From a virus: a DNA stretch of 64,000 nucleotides. The stretch lies in IMG/VR virus record IMGVR_UViG_3300008114_000046, positions 1-64,000 of that record; one strand, written 5' to 3'. Position 1 is the first letter of the stretch. Every line of letters begins with the position of its first letter. Positions 49,575 through 57,702 of the stretch are shown here, one piece after another. Position numbers and translations under genes: made by a program. The notes beneath the pieces were generated by a model that had not been told where the DNA came from, did no database searches, and worked only from the letters and a program-made list of their open reading frames with translations.

Positions 49575-50656
49575 TAAAGTGAGAATCCTTTGAAAGTGTT
49601 TTCGTCTACATCCTTTTTAACACCACCAATTACATAACTAGTAATTTCTGTTTCTTGTGGAGCAACCTGAACTTCGGAACCTGAGATCCACTTTTGAGTC
49701 CATGGCAAAGGATTCGCTCCAGGCTTACCATTGAGTCCAATAGCACCCATACGCTTTGCGGCAATATGATCTACGTACTGGCAAAGAAGTTCTTCCTTCA
49801 GACCAATCATCGACCCGTTCTGAAATAGGTAATGTGCCCAGCTTTTTTCTTGTTCGACCACTCGGTAAAACATGCTGATGCACTCATCCCGTGTTTCTTC
49901 TTGTATGCGAGCAAAGTCTTCATCCTCTTTCGGTAGAATTTTGAGGAGCTGCTGAGTTGAGGCAAGATGAACGTTCTCGTCCCGCGCGATAAGCTTGATG
50001 ATTTTGGCGTTTCCTTCCATCTTCTTAACTTCCGCAAAAGCCCAACTGCATGCAAACGAGACATAGAACCTTACTCCTTCTAAAGCATTCACGGCATTTA
50101 GACAGAGCCAAAGTGCTTTCTTATGATCGTATTCATTATAAAATTCGCCGGGATCATATGCCAGATTATTCCACTTAATCAGATCATCATAGTACTTACT
50201 AATGTCTTGTGCGCAATCAGCTATTTCCTGGATGTCCAGCATCTCATCAAAGACTCTGGAAGGATCAGAATAGACGTTACGAATGATATGAGTGTAGGAA
50301 CGGGAATGAATCGTCTCACTAAACGCCCAAGTCTGGATCCAGGTTTCCAGCTCAGGAAGCGAACATATTGGAAGAAAAGCCAGAGATGGAGCTCTACCCT
50401 GAACAGAATCAAGGAGGATTTGCCTCTTGAGATTGCTTGTGAAAATATGTTTCTCATTCTCTGTCAATCCTTTAAAGTCTTTACTATCACGTGACAGATC
50501 AACTTCCTCTGGTCTCCAAAAGAAACCGAGTTGCTTATCAGTTAGTTTTTCAAAAATAGAATAACGCTGTTTGTCATAGCGAGCAATATTTACTGGCTCG
50601 CCAAAGAAACAATTCTGTTGTGTCGCATCTTCAAACTTGATGCTAAATACTGTCAT
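49574..50656 (-). CDS. nrdB: Ribonucleotide reductase small subunit NrdB (class Ia)
   Basis: A 360-residue R2 protein. Iron/radical residues visible are ILLDSVQG (Asp), FSETIHSRSYTHI (Glu, His and the radical Tyr), NALEGVRF (Glu) and RDENVHLASTQ (Glu and His). The C-terminus (DVDENTFKGFSL) would bind NrdA. With NrdA and glutaredoxin it makes dNTPs from host ribonucleotides. It overlaps the upstream 181-aa gene by 4 bp. Confidence 0.95.
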   Translation of the reverse strand: MTVFSIKFEDATQQNCFFGEPVNIARYDKQRYSIFEKLTDKQLGFFWRPEEVDLSRDSKDFKGLTENEKHIFTSNLKRQILLDSVQGRAPSLAFLPICSLPELETWIQTWAFSETIHSRSYTHIIRNVYSDPSRVFDEMLDIQEIADCAQDISKYYDDLIKWNNLAYDPGEFYNEYDHKKALWLCLNAVNALEGVRFYVSFACSWAFAEVKKMEGNAKIIKLIARDENVHLASTQQLLKILPKEDEDFARIQEETRDECISMFYRVVEQEKSWAHYLFQNGSMIGLKEELLCQYVDHIAAKRMGAIGLNGKPGANPLPWTQKWISGSEVQVAPQETEITSYVIGGVKKDVDENTFKGFSL

Positions 50657-51198
50657 TCTACTCTCCAGGTACTGTCGTTAAGTTTGAGATCCTTAGGCCA
50701 ATCGCCTTCGGTGTATGACTTATCATGGAATCGAAGTTCATTCGTTGGCATGATAGTAAGTCTACCATTGTCAAGTTGAATGAACATGAATTCTTTTGAT
50801 TGAGACGGGTGTTGTGTATATCCATCGTTCATTGGAACGACTGTAAAAAGATAACGACCGTAAAGGCCGCTTCTTCGAATCTCTGCTTGTTGGCTGTGCA
50901 GATAACTATATATCAATACAGAAAACTGATCGCCATAACAATCCCATATTTGTGTGTCTTTAAGACGCCAACTTTTTTCTGGATCTGGTGCAAATGCTAA
51001 TGCATGAGGAGGAACACCTCTCCAAACTGCACCACATTCAAGCATTACATGACATCCCCATGAATGACCTGCTTTTGCATGTAGTGCAAACCAAATACAA
51101 GGCTCATATGTATTAGGCTTAGCATCTTTGCGAATAAATGAAGAATCTACCCAACAGTAAATGTGGTGAGGAAGATTCCCTGAGCCTGTGTATAGCAT
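50653..51198 (-). CDS. Hypothetical protein between nrdA and nrdB, 181 aa
   Basis: The sequence is beta-rich with many Trp, His and Tyr (CIWFALHAKAGHSWGCHVML; CGAVWRGVPPHALAF). It resembles phage proteins found in nucleotide-metabolism clusters, but I cannot assign a fold with certainty. His and Cys spacing could hold a metal. It overlaps nrdB by 4 bp and starts 1 bp before the next small gene. Confidence 0.5.
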   Translation of the reverse strand: MLYTGSGNLPHHIYCWVDSSFIRKDAKPNTYEPCIWFALHAKAGHSWGCHVMLECGAVWRGVPPHALAFAPDPEKSWRLKDTQIWDCYGDQFSVLIYSYLHSQQAEIRRSGLYGRYLFTVVPMNDGYTQHPSQSKEFMFIQLDNGRLTIMPTNELRFHDKSYTEGDWPKDLKLNDSTWRVE

Positions 51199-51199
51199 T

Positions 51200-51379
51200 C
51201 TAACCCTTTTCTTCTAAAAACTGAATGTTATGGTAAGCTTCCACTCTATGAATAACCTGTCCATTATATTCAAGTTCTAGTTCAACGGCCGTGCTTTCAG
51301 AACGACGATTCAAAGAAATCAGTTTATACTTCTTTCCGGCGTCATCCCATTTGTCGTTATCAATCATAATATAATCCAT
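51200..51379 (-). CDS. Hypothetical small beta protein, 59 aa
   Basis: Start ATG 51379 has AGGAGAG 5-6 nt upstream; the longer frame to 51409 lacks this. The product (MDYIMIDNDKWDDAGKKYKL and LELEYNGQVIHRVEAYHNIQ) looks like a small beta barrel. It is co-transcribed with nrdB. Function is unknown. Confidence 0.55.
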   Translation of the reverse strand: MDYIMIDNDKWDDAGKKYKLISLNRRSESTAVELELEYNGQVIHRVEAYHNIQFLEEKG

Positions 51380-51396
51380 TTTCACTCTCCTGTCAA
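51368..51396 (-). promoter_or_regulatory. Possible promoter TTGACA-17-TATATT before nrdB operon
   Basis: TTGACA at 51396-51391 (containing the TGA stop of the 48-aa gene), 17 nt, TATATT at 51373-51368 on the minus strand. Form and spacing match the early promoters, but part of it overlaps a good ribosome binding site and start codon, so the match could be partly forced. Confidence 0.4.
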
Positions 51397-51539
51397 CGGC
51401 CTTGGCCACGGTATGCTTTAAAATTTCTCTTCTTATGCTTATTCATTGACGACAGTTTTGGTCGACGTGTATCTTGCGATGTACCAGTTACAATTTTTAC
51501 GTGTTGTACAGCTGATGCTGCTGGCGCTTTTCTTGCCAT
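51393..51539 (-). CDS. Tiny basic protein between nrdA and nrdB, 48 aa
   Basis: ATG 51539 with AGGAG about 7 nt upstream opens 48 codons. It begins MARKAPAASAVQHVKIVTGT and ends in SSMNKHKKRNFKAYRGQGR. The C-terminal SSMNKHKKR/YRGQGR block is, to my memory, kept at this position in T4-like cyanophages. It is strongly basic and perhaps binds nucleic acid; no function is known. Confidence 0.65.
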   Translation of the reverse strand: MARKAPAASAVQHVKIVTGTSQDTRRPKLSSMNKHKKRNFKAYRGQGR

Positions 51540-51551
51540 TGAATACTCCTG

Positions 51552-53822
51552 TTAGATTTTACAAGAGTCACAATCCTCATCATCTACTTGCCCTTGTGCT
51601 AGTGGTTTTGGTTCTTCAATTTCACCAGCACCGTCGAAGGTGTTGAAATAGTACAGAGTCTTACCGCCGTACTTATAATGCATCAAAAGGTGTTTAATCA
51701 TTTCAGACATCGGAATCTTTTCATCCTCATAATGACGAGGATTGTAAGAAGTATTTACCGAGATTGCCTGATCGATAAACTTTTGTAGGACAGCCATAAT
51801 CTTGAGATAACCCTCAGGAGATTTTTGATCCCATAGTAGTTCGTATTTATTCTTAAGCTTCTGAATACCAGGGACAACCTGCTTTAGCACGCCGTCCTTC
51901 GACTGCTTGATCGATACCAGAGCACGAGGGGGTTCGATACCATTGGTCGAGTTTGAGATCTGAGCAGAGGTTTCTGCAGGCATGAGAGCCATCAGAGTCG
52001 AGTTACGTATGCCAGTTGATAGCGCTCTACTTGCAAGAATGCTCCATGGCATCTTATAGTTAGGAGCAACCAACTCATCGACATCTTTCTTGTATGTATC
52101 GATTGGCATATACCCGTGCCCGTATTTGGTTTCATGGTCGAGCGGACATGCTCCTACTTCTTCAGCCAAGTCGACCGAGGCTTTAATAAGATAGTAGCTC
52201 CATGCTTCAGCATACTCATGCACCAGATCAAGGTCTGGATTAGAATAATTGGTGTCATTGCGAGCCAACCAATAAGCAAAGTTGATGATACCAATGCCCA
52301 GAGGCCGACGATTCCGAGTACCAATAGCAGCGGCACGAACAGGATAGTCCTGATAATCCAATAGGGCATCCAAAGCGCGTACTGCAATGGTGCATGGCTT
52401 TTCGAAATCAGACGGCTTTTTAATTCTTCCCCAATTGATTGCTGCAAGCGTGCAAAGGCTAATTTCGCCTGACTCATCATGAATATCCTTTAGCGGTGTA
52501 GTTGGCAGTGTAATCTCGCAGCATAGATTGCTCATCTTGATTGGAGCTGCTTCAGTAAACGAACCATGCTCATTGGCATGGTCTACGTTCATCAGATAGA
52601 TTCGACCTGTGTCTTTTCTTTCGGTAACGAAGGCTGAGAAGAGATCAATCGCAGGGATGGTCTTTTTTCTGAGCTTGGTGTTTCTTTCTGCTCTTTCATA
52701 GAGTTCTCTAAACGTATCAACGCTCGTGTAAAACGCTTCATAGAGATCCGGTACATCACCAGGTGAGAAGAGGGTGATATTACCTCCAGATAGAAGTCTT
52801 TCATACATTACCTTATTAAACTGGACACCATAGTCCAAATGACGAATACGATTATCTTCTGTGCCCTTGTTATTCTTTAGGACAAGTAGATCCTCCACTT
52901 CGTAATGCCAAAGGGGGTAATAGAGTGTCGCCGCTCCACCACGGACACCACCTTGGCTACAAGATTTAACAGCAGATTGAAAATGCTTCCAGAAAGGAAT
53001 AACACCAGTGTGAGAAGCATCACCATTGCGTATAGGAGATCCAACAGCCCTAATACGACCGCCGCCAATACCAATTCCAGCTTTCTGGCTAACGTACTTG
53101 ACGATTGCTGAGGAGGTTGCATTTATTGAGTCCAGCGAGTCGTCAGTTTCGATAAGTACACACGAACTAAACTGACGTTGAGGGGAGCGCACGCCTGCCA
53201 TGATAGGAGTAGGAAGACTAATGTCAAAAGTACTAATTGCGTCATAAAGTTCCTTTACCCATTTGAGACGATCTTTTTTGTAATTTTGGAAGAGTGTCAT
53301 GGCAATTAACATGAAAGCCATTTGAGGAGTTTCGTAAAACTTATTGGTTACACGATTACGGATAAGATACTTACCACGGAACTGTTCCATAGCAGCATAG
53401 GTCAGAAGATCATCACGAGTGTGGTCGATGTAATTGCCGAGTTCAATCCATTCCTCTGGCCAATACTTAGTTCCCAGTTCCTTGTCATAATACCCAGCAT
53501 CAAAAACGTTTTCATAATGTTGCCATAGACGTTCTGGCTCATACTTACCATAGACTTCTTTACGAAGCTGGTAGTTGATTAGTCGACCTGCGACATACTG
53601 ATAGTTGGGGTGATCTTCATCAATCAGATCAGCTGCTGCTTTGATGAGAGTTTCCTGGATATCTCCAGTTTTAATACCGTTGTAGAACTGAATGTGTGTT
53701 TTAATTTCTAGATCAGATACGGAAACGCCGGATAGACCTTCACATGCGTGCATAGCAACTTTGTGGAACTTATTAATATCGAGAGGTTCGCGTGTTCCAT
53801 CACGCTTCGTTACTTGAATCAT
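51552..53822 (-). CDS. nrdA: Ribonucleotide reductase large subunit NrdA (class Ia)
   Basis: A 756-residue protein. The N-terminal ATP-cone is MIQVTKRDGTREPLDINKFH. Active-site blocks include RQFSSCVLIETDDS (Cys), MNVDHANEHGSF, NLCCEITLPTTP (Cys pair) and MALMPAETSAQISNSTNGIE. The C-terminus EDCDSCKI carries the redox Cys pair that takes electrons from glutaredoxin. It is a full-length class Ia enzyme. It overlaps the next small gene by 23 bp. Confidence 0.95.
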   Translation of the reverse strand: MIQVTKRDGTREPLDINKFHKVAMHACEGLSGVSVSDLEIKTHIQFYNGIKTGDIQETLIKAAADLIDEDHPNYQYVAGRLINYQLRKEVYGKYEPERLWQHYENVFDAGYYDKELGTKYWPEEWIELGNYIDHTRDDLLTYAAMEQFRGKYLIRNRVTNKFYETPQMAFMLIAMTLFQNYKKDRLKWVKELYDAISTFDISLPTPIMAGVRSPQRQFSSCVLIETDDSLDSINATSSAIVKYVSQKAGIGIGGGRIRAVGSPIRNGDASHTGVIPFWKHFQSAVKSCSQGGVRGGAATLYYPLWHYEVEDLLVLKNNKGTEDNRIRHLDYGVQFNKVMYERLLSGGNITLFSPGDVPDLYEAFYTSVDTFRELYERAERNTKLRKKTIPAIDLFSAFVTERKDTGRIYLMNVDHANEHGSFTEAAPIKMSNLCCEITLPTTPLKDIHDESGEISLCTLAAINWGRIKKPSDFEKPCTIAVRALDALLDYQDYPVRAAAIGTRNRRPLGIGIINFAYWLARNDTNYSNPDLDLVHEYAEAWSYYLIKASVDLAEEVGACPLDHETKYGHGYMPIDTYKKDVDELVAPNYKMPWSILASRALSTGIRNSTLMALMPAETSAQISNSTNGIEPPRALVSIKQSKDGVLKQVVPGIQKLKNKYELLWDQKSPEGYLKIMAVLQKFIDQAISVNTSYNPRHYEDEKIPMSEMIKHLLMHYKYGGKTLYYFNTFDGAGEIEEPKPLAQGQVDDEDCDSCKI

Positions 53823-53970
53823 CCGCTTTCCCTAATGCCATAGTACCGTCTTCATAAATTCGCCATTCAAGGACTGTGTCTTCGTCCCATCCCATAGCTT
53901 CTATCGTTTCCGGTGGTAAATCTATATATAACTCGCCGTCTTCTGTTTGCTTAACAATTGTTCGCGTCAT
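53800..53970 (-). CDS. AbrB/MazE-like small protein, 56 aa
   Basis: The start ATG 53970 overlaps the upstream stop (ATGA). The sequence ELYIDLPPETIEAMGWDEDT followed by VLEWRIYEDGTMAL follows the SpoVT/AbrB swapped-hairpin pattern, a DNA-binding or antitoxin-like fold. No toxin-like partner is adjacent, so a transcription-regulator role is more likely. It runs into nrdA by 23 bp. Confidence 0.55.
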   Translation of the reverse strand: MTRTIVKQTEDGELYIDLPPETIEAMGWDEDTVLEWRIYEDGTMALGKADDSSNEA

Positions 53971-54113
53971 GGCAACATCTCTATTCGATAAGGCGCTTCG
54001 TCTTTCCACCACGGATCTTCTGTAAGATCTTCTGCGACTTCGAGAGCTTCTTCTTCAGACTCAACATCTGCAACGACGATATCATTTTTATTATATACTA
54101 ACCAATTGATCAT
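53967..54113 (-). CDS. Hypothetical acidic protein, 48 aa
   Basis: ATG 54113 overlaps the ThyX stop as ATGA, and its stop overlaps the next start as ATGA. The product starts MINWLVYNKNDIVVADVESE and continues with an acidic helix (EEALEVAEDLTEDPWWKDEA). The double coupling supports it being real. The pattern resembles small proteins that pair one beta hairpin and one helix; function is unknown. Confidence 0.55.
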   Translation of the reverse strand: MINWLVYNKNDIVVADVESEEEALEVAEDLTEDPWWKDEAPYRIEMLP

Positions 54114-54808
54114 GGAAGTTTCCTTTCGAATTCTGCTTGTGCTGCCATACTATCCATAGCAGCCTTCACATCTGGAAAGTGGTGACAAATAATATCCCAG
54201 CACTGTTCGGCAACAATACGATGTTCTTTTTGAGTTGCCTTATCCATACGAAGTTCGCAGTAATGAACCCATGAACGAAGCGAACCTGACATAATCATTA
54301 CAGATTCTGTATTACCCTCAGGAAGAACCGCACGAGCCTGTTCCTTGGCAATACCATTATCAATAGCCCACTCATATGCATCTAATGCAGCATCAGTTGC
54401 AGCAACCTGTCTCATTGCCCACTCTTCTTGCAGGCGAGAGTCTTCAACATCTACTGAATTCTGTCGGTTCTTGGCATCCTGCAGGCGTGCTTCCCGTACA
54501 ACAAATCCCAGATCCTGGGTTGGATCGGCGTAACGCTGACTGTACTCTTGGAATCTGAAAGAACTATGCCGCAAAATCTGGCGGGCAATATCTCTTGTTG
54601 TTCTGATTTCCATTGATACATGGACCATCTCCAAAGGTGACCAATGCTTGTTCTTAATCAGATACTGAACAAGCTTCGGTGCTGTTGCTATGTTATTTTG
54701 ATTGCTTGGATTAGATACTCGTGCTGCCCATGCAACCAGTTCATTAGCAGTCGAACACCCGGTGTATGCACTCGGCTTAGTAAGGCCGACCAAATTTACT
54801 TCACTCAT
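54110..54808 (-). CDS. thyX: Flavin-dependent thymidylate synthase ThyX
   Basis: A 232-residue protein. WSPLEMVHVSMEIRTTRDIA and QILRHSSFRFQEYSQRY hold the ThyX signature region. The consensus RHRxxSxxExSxRY is altered: the third position Arg is Ser and the sixth position Ser is Arg, as if swapped. The rest is intact, including ARAVLPEGNTE and SGSLRSWVHYCELR. It makes dTMP from dUMP with FAD and methylene-folate. Confidence 0.9.
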   Translation of the reverse strand: MSEVNLVGLTKPSAYTGCSTANELVAWAARVSNPSNQNNIATAPKLVQYLIKNKHWSPLEMVHVSMEIRTTRDIARQILRHSSFRFQEYSQRYADPTQDLGFVVREARLQDAKNRQNSVDVEDSRLQEEWAMRQVAATDAALDAYEWAIDNGIAKEQARAVLPEGNTESVMIMSGSLRSWVHYCELRMDKATQKEHRIVAEQCWDIICHHFPDVKAAMDSMAAQAEFERKLP

Positions 54809-54942
54809 TTTTTACCCTTTATATGTGCTTCACAATATCGCTGACCATTGGTGGCTTTATCACCAAGGAGAGTAACTTTCCATACTTCACCGGTGATAGT
54901 CTTCATTTCATATTCATCTATCTTCGTGATTGGTTCACTCAA
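54805..54942 (-). CDS. Probable small protein with TTG start, 45 aa
   Basis: An in-frame TTG at 54942 has AAGGA 8-9 nt upstream and gives 45 codons (a 33-codon version starts at ATG 54906). The product includes MKTITGEVWKVTLLGDKATN and QRYCEAHIKGKK. It overlaps the previous stop by 8 bp and the ThyX start as ATGA, which argues for a real coupled gene. Start choice is uncertain. Confidence 0.45.
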   Translation of the reverse strand: MSEPITKIDEYEMKTITGEVWKVTLLGDKATNGQRYCEAHIKGKK

Positions 54943-55201
54943 TTACAAATTCCTTCACCTTCTGGAATCGTGCAATGTTTACGTATCCATTGTCTGTTAG
55001 TTCTTTTACTCGACCAAGAGCATCATAGTACTCAACATACTGTCCATCATTGTACCACCAGAAGTAATCCCACGGTGCCCATAGACGAGGAGTACGCTGA
55101 TACTCTACAAGCCACTGCTTGCCTACTCGGAAGATTCGAAGTTTCTTGATTACAATCTTTTCGTACTCGATTCCGAATTCATTGATTACTAAATCATCCA
55201 T
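54935..55201 (-). CDS. Hypothetical Tyr/Trp-rich protein, 88 aa
   Basis: The sequence is rich in aromatic residues (LWAPWDYFWWYNDGQYVEYY) between beta strands (YEKIVIKKLRIFRVGKQWLV). It overlaps both neighbours by 8 bp. I do not recognise it. The aromatic surface could bind nucleic acid or sugar. Confidence 0.5.
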   Translation of the reverse strand: MDDLVINEFGIEYEKIVIKKLRIFRVGKQWLVEYQRTPRLWAPWDYFWWYNDGQYVEYYDALGRVKELTDNGYVNIARFQKVKEFVIE

Positions 55202-55481
55202 ATCCGTTTCCTATGTGATTAAACAAGTTAGGGTCGAAATAAACAATGCCTTCACCACACGATTCAATATCTTCTATATCACGAGATGATACTCTGACAT
55301 ACTTTGAAAAGAATTCAATACCACGTAGATCGATAATCAACTTAGTTGCAGTTGGCACCATGTTGGCATTGTAAACAACCCAAGTCAGATCTTTCTCTGG
55401 CAACGTCAGAATTCTATCAACGGTCACGGCGCCATAAAGCGAAATGTAGTTTCGCAGTCGGTCCGGAGTAAGTGCATTCAT
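55194..55481 (-). CDS. Hypothetical protein overlapping the primase gene, 95 aa
   Basis: Start ATG 55481 has AGGAAA 6-7 nt upstream and lies inside the primase 3' end (65-bp overlap in another frame). It has an N-terminal helical part (LTPDRLRNYISLYGAVTVDR), the middle VVYNANMVPTATKLIIDLRG, and a C-terminus with GEGIVYFDPNLFNH. The unusually long overlap suggests it grew from, or is translationally tied to, primase. The family is not recognised. Confidence 0.5.
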   Translation of the reverse strand: MNALTPDRLRNYISLYGAVTVDRILTLPEKDLTWVVYNANMVPTATKLIIDLRGIEFFSKYVRVSSRDIEDIESCGEGIVYFDPNLFNHIGNGYG

Positions 55482-56436
55482 CAATAATTTCCTTCACTTG
55501 TTCTGGTGTGTATCCAGCCAAGACCATGTCATTGATGTCTTTGTGCTCGATACTTCTGGGCCAGATACAAACTCGATATCCAGCCTCAATTGTTTTTTCT
55601 ACCTTCTTGACAATTTCTTTGTTACGAGGTTCATTATCGTATATTACAACCATACTATCTTTTGGTAAATCTGTCAACAACAATTGTGAAATTAAATCAC
55701 TACCAGCAGATGCAATTGCATTTGGAATAAATAATGAGTCAATTGGACCCTCAACTAAATATATATCTTTAGTTCGATCAACAGTATCCATCCCGAAAAT
55801 TTTTGGTTTACTTTCATCTAACATGATGGTAATATAGCGTAGGCCGTTCTTCTTGAACGATCTACCCTGGAAACCAAAGAGCTTTTTATCTTCATCGAGG
55901 AATGGAATGACGAGTCGAGGTTCGTTCTCCACCTCAGCTTTGAACTTATCAGGAATCATAGAGTTCACCCATGAGGCAAACTTCTTAGAATAAAAGAGCT
56001 TATAATGAGAAGTAGTTGGAATTAGTCGACCATCAACCCATTGCTTCACAGGATGATCTGGCTTTAACTTACTCACTTTAATGAGCTCGGCGAGTTGAGT
56101 CTCTTTGACAAAGACCGGCGGCTTCATCTTCTGAGCAAACTCGTGCGTCTCGTTAGTTTGATTATTCTCTTTAATTTTTTCCTTGACATATTCCAGATAT
56201 AGTGTAGGATCTATAGACTTGATCAGATACTGGAATCGCATAGAGGCGCCACAGTTGTGACAGAAATAACGAAGCTTACCACCACGCTGAAAGACGTAAC
56301 CACGAGTCTTTCTTTTATCCTTCTCGGAGTCACCGCAGATAGGACAACGGAATCGATAGGTCTCAGATCCGACTCGAGCAAATCTTTCTAACCTACCGGA
56401 TAACAGATTAATGTATTTGTGATCTAACCAAATCAA
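55417..56436 (-). CDS. 61: DNA primase gp61-like
   Basis: A 339-residue protein. Residues about 35-70 form a zinc-binding domain (CPICGDSEKDKR...YFCHNCGAS, two CxxC pairs). The TOPRIM domain follows (LVEGPIDSLFIPNAIASAGS with Glu; MVVIYDNEPRNKEIVKKVE with the acidic pair). It makes RNA primers with the gp41-type helicase. The start codon appears to be TTG 56436, with GGAG 7 nt before it; no ATG lies nearby. A promoter is present at 56464-56492. Confidence 0.85.
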   Translation of the reverse strand: MIWLDHKYINLLSGRLERFARVGSETYRFRCPICGDSEKDKRKTRGYVFQRGGKLRYFCHNCGASMRFQYLIKSIDPTLYLEYVKEKIKENNQTNETHEFAQKMKPPVFVKETQLAELIKVSKLKPDHPVKQWVDGRLIPTTSHYKLFYSKKFASWVNSMIPDKFKAEVENEPRLVIPFLDEDKKLFGFQGRSFKKNGLRYITIMLDESKPKIFGMDTVDRTKDIYLVEGPIDSLFIPNAIASAGSDLISQLLLTDLPKDSMVVIYDNEPRNKEIVKKVEKTIEAGYRVCIWPRSIEHKDINDMVLAGYTPEQVKEIIDECTYSGPTAKLHFALWRRDR

Positions 56437-56463
56437 GGTATTACTCCAAAGCTGATAGTATCA

Positions 56464-56492
56464 TTATACTCAGTTTGGAAAATAAGTACACA
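56464..56492 (-). promoter_or_regulatory. Promoter TGTGTA-17-TATAAT before primase
   Basis: TGTGTA at 56492-56487, 17-nt spacer, exact TATAAT at 56469-56464 on the minus strand. The -35 is degenerate, but spacing and -10 agree with the other early promoters. RNA would begin near 56457. Confidence 0.55.
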
Positions 56493-56506
56493 AAAAAGTG
56501 CTGTGA

Positions 56507-56980
56507 TTAGAAAAATTTATCCCACGGGATAAGAGTAATAAGTCCACCTACAATAGCGGATCCACCAATCACAGTCCACATCCACTTTTCCATGGTTGTA
56601 ATGCGATTGCTGAGTGTATTATGTTGTACTGTAGATTCAGCACGCATCTCTTTGATTTCTTTCATCAAGTCGTCGTACTGATTGTCGATGCTCTCTTTGA
56701 GCTCGCGTTCGCCTGAAGAAATACGTTCGTGCAGGATTTGAATCTTGTCGTCTGTTTCCACTCTACGTGCTTCCACTAAATCTGCTAGTTGTTTACTTAT
56801 TATCTCTTGAGAAGTCAGTTTAGTTTCATGCACAGCTAATAGACTTGATACGCTGTTTGAAATGTCTGTAAGTTTATCAATAGTAGTATCCAAACGATCA
56901 ACAAGCGCGCCAACAACTGCCATATCTTTACGTAGATACGACATGTCCTCAGCTAGCTTGTTGACGTTTGTAGCAGCCAT
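56507..56980 (-). CDS. Coiled-coil protein with C-terminal membrane anchor, 157 aa
   Basis: Residues 1-125 are a long coiled coil (LRKDMAVVGALVDRLDTTID; LHERISSGERELKESIDNQY). A C-terminal transmembrane segment follows (WMWTVIGGSAIVGGLITLIP, residues about 132-151). Tail-anchored coiled-coil proteins are common beside holins and spanins. It is part of the membrane/lysis block. Lysis timing or scaffold roles are guesses. Confidence 0.6.
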   Translation of the reverse strand: MAATNVNKLAEDMSYLRKDMAVVGALVDRLDTTIDKLTDISNSVSSLLAVHETKLTSQEIISKQLADLVEARRVETDDKIQILHERISSGERELKESIDNQYDDLMKEIKEMRAESTVQHNTLSNRITTMEKWMWTVIGGSAIVGGLITLIPWDKFF

Positions 56981-57219
56981 TATTCAGTTGGTTCCGTTCC
57001 AGCTTTCATAGCAAGAGCAGCGCCACCGGCAGCAAGTACTGCACCTAGACCAATACCCCATGTTGATGCATCAAATGCAGCACCACGATAGATATCATAG
57101 ATCGAGAGGCCAAAGAAGATGATTACTCCTTTGGCCCACAAGATTCTACCTAGGTCAAGCGTCTTATTATCTTTTCCAGTGAATGTCTGGAAAATCAGAT
57201 TCTTTAACTTAGCAAACAT
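56980..57219 (-). CDS. Small membrane protein, holin-like candidate, 79 aa
   Basis: Start ATG 57219 is chosen because GGAG lies 8 nt upstream; an ATG at 57249 lacks this. The product is amphipathic at the start (FAKLKNLIFQTFTGKDNK). It then has one transmembrane segment (ILWAKGVIIFFGLSIYDIY) and a second Gly/Ala-rich one (WGIGLGAVLAAGGAALAM). Two segments and a short length fit a class II holin, without proof. It overlaps the next gene by one base. Confidence 0.55.
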   Translation of the reverse strand: MFAKLKNLIFQTFTGKDNKTLDLGRILWAKGVIIFFGLSIYDIYRGAAFDASTWGIGLGAVLAAGGAALAMKAGTEPTE

Positions 57220-57252
57220 TTTTGAGACTCCGTTTGAAAACGAAATCATAAT

Positions 57253-57702
57253 TTAGAAAGGACCGTGGTCCTCGTCAGAGTCACGATATTTGTCGATTGC
57301 AGCCATCATCTTGATTTCATTGTCAGTTTCAATTGACTCGGCTTGAGCATTGATAACATGAGCTTCTGCAAGTGCTTTATGATCTGTCTTACCAAGCTCT
57401 TGTGTCTTGATATTTGGATCGAATTCAGTTACCTTCATACCCATCATCGTAGCAAAGGCACCAACAAAGGCACCAACGATGGTCGAGAATGCAGGACCAA
57501 TAATCTTAAAGATCTCGTTATTGTCAATCAGTTCATTTGGCATGAACATACCAACAAGGAAGATTGCAACAACTGCAAGCATGATTGCGCCAAGAATAGT
57601 AGCAGCCATCTTCATGATGGTTAGCTGAATCTTGCCTTTTTCAAGTTCTAGTTGTTCGAACGATGTAATTGGCGGTGTTGAGAAAAACGACATTAAACTC
57701 AT
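57253..57702 (-). CDS. Membrane protein, holin candidate, 149 aa
   Basis: Two strong hydrophobic helices, ILGAIMLAVVAIFLVGMFMP and IIGPAFSTIVGAFVGAFATM, are separated by a charged turn, with a hydrophilic C-terminal half (TQELGKTDHKALAEAH...). The start is coupled (ATGA) to the EF-hand gene upstream. Topology fits a holin or a small membrane regulator. It is the best holin candidate by hydrophobicity, next to the spanin pair. Confidence 0.55.
   Translation of the reverse strand: MSLMSFFSTPPITSFEQLELEKGKIQLTIMKMAATILGAIMLAVVAIFLVGMFMPNELIDNNEIFKIIGPAFSTIVGAFVGAFATMMGMKVTEFDPNIKTQELGKTDHKALAEAHVINAQAESIETDNEIKMMAAIDKYRDSDEDHGPF

Noticed and set aside
55649-55677. TTGACA-17-TATGGT inside primase
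   Set aside because: The -10 is weak and there is no gene start close downstream; probably chance.
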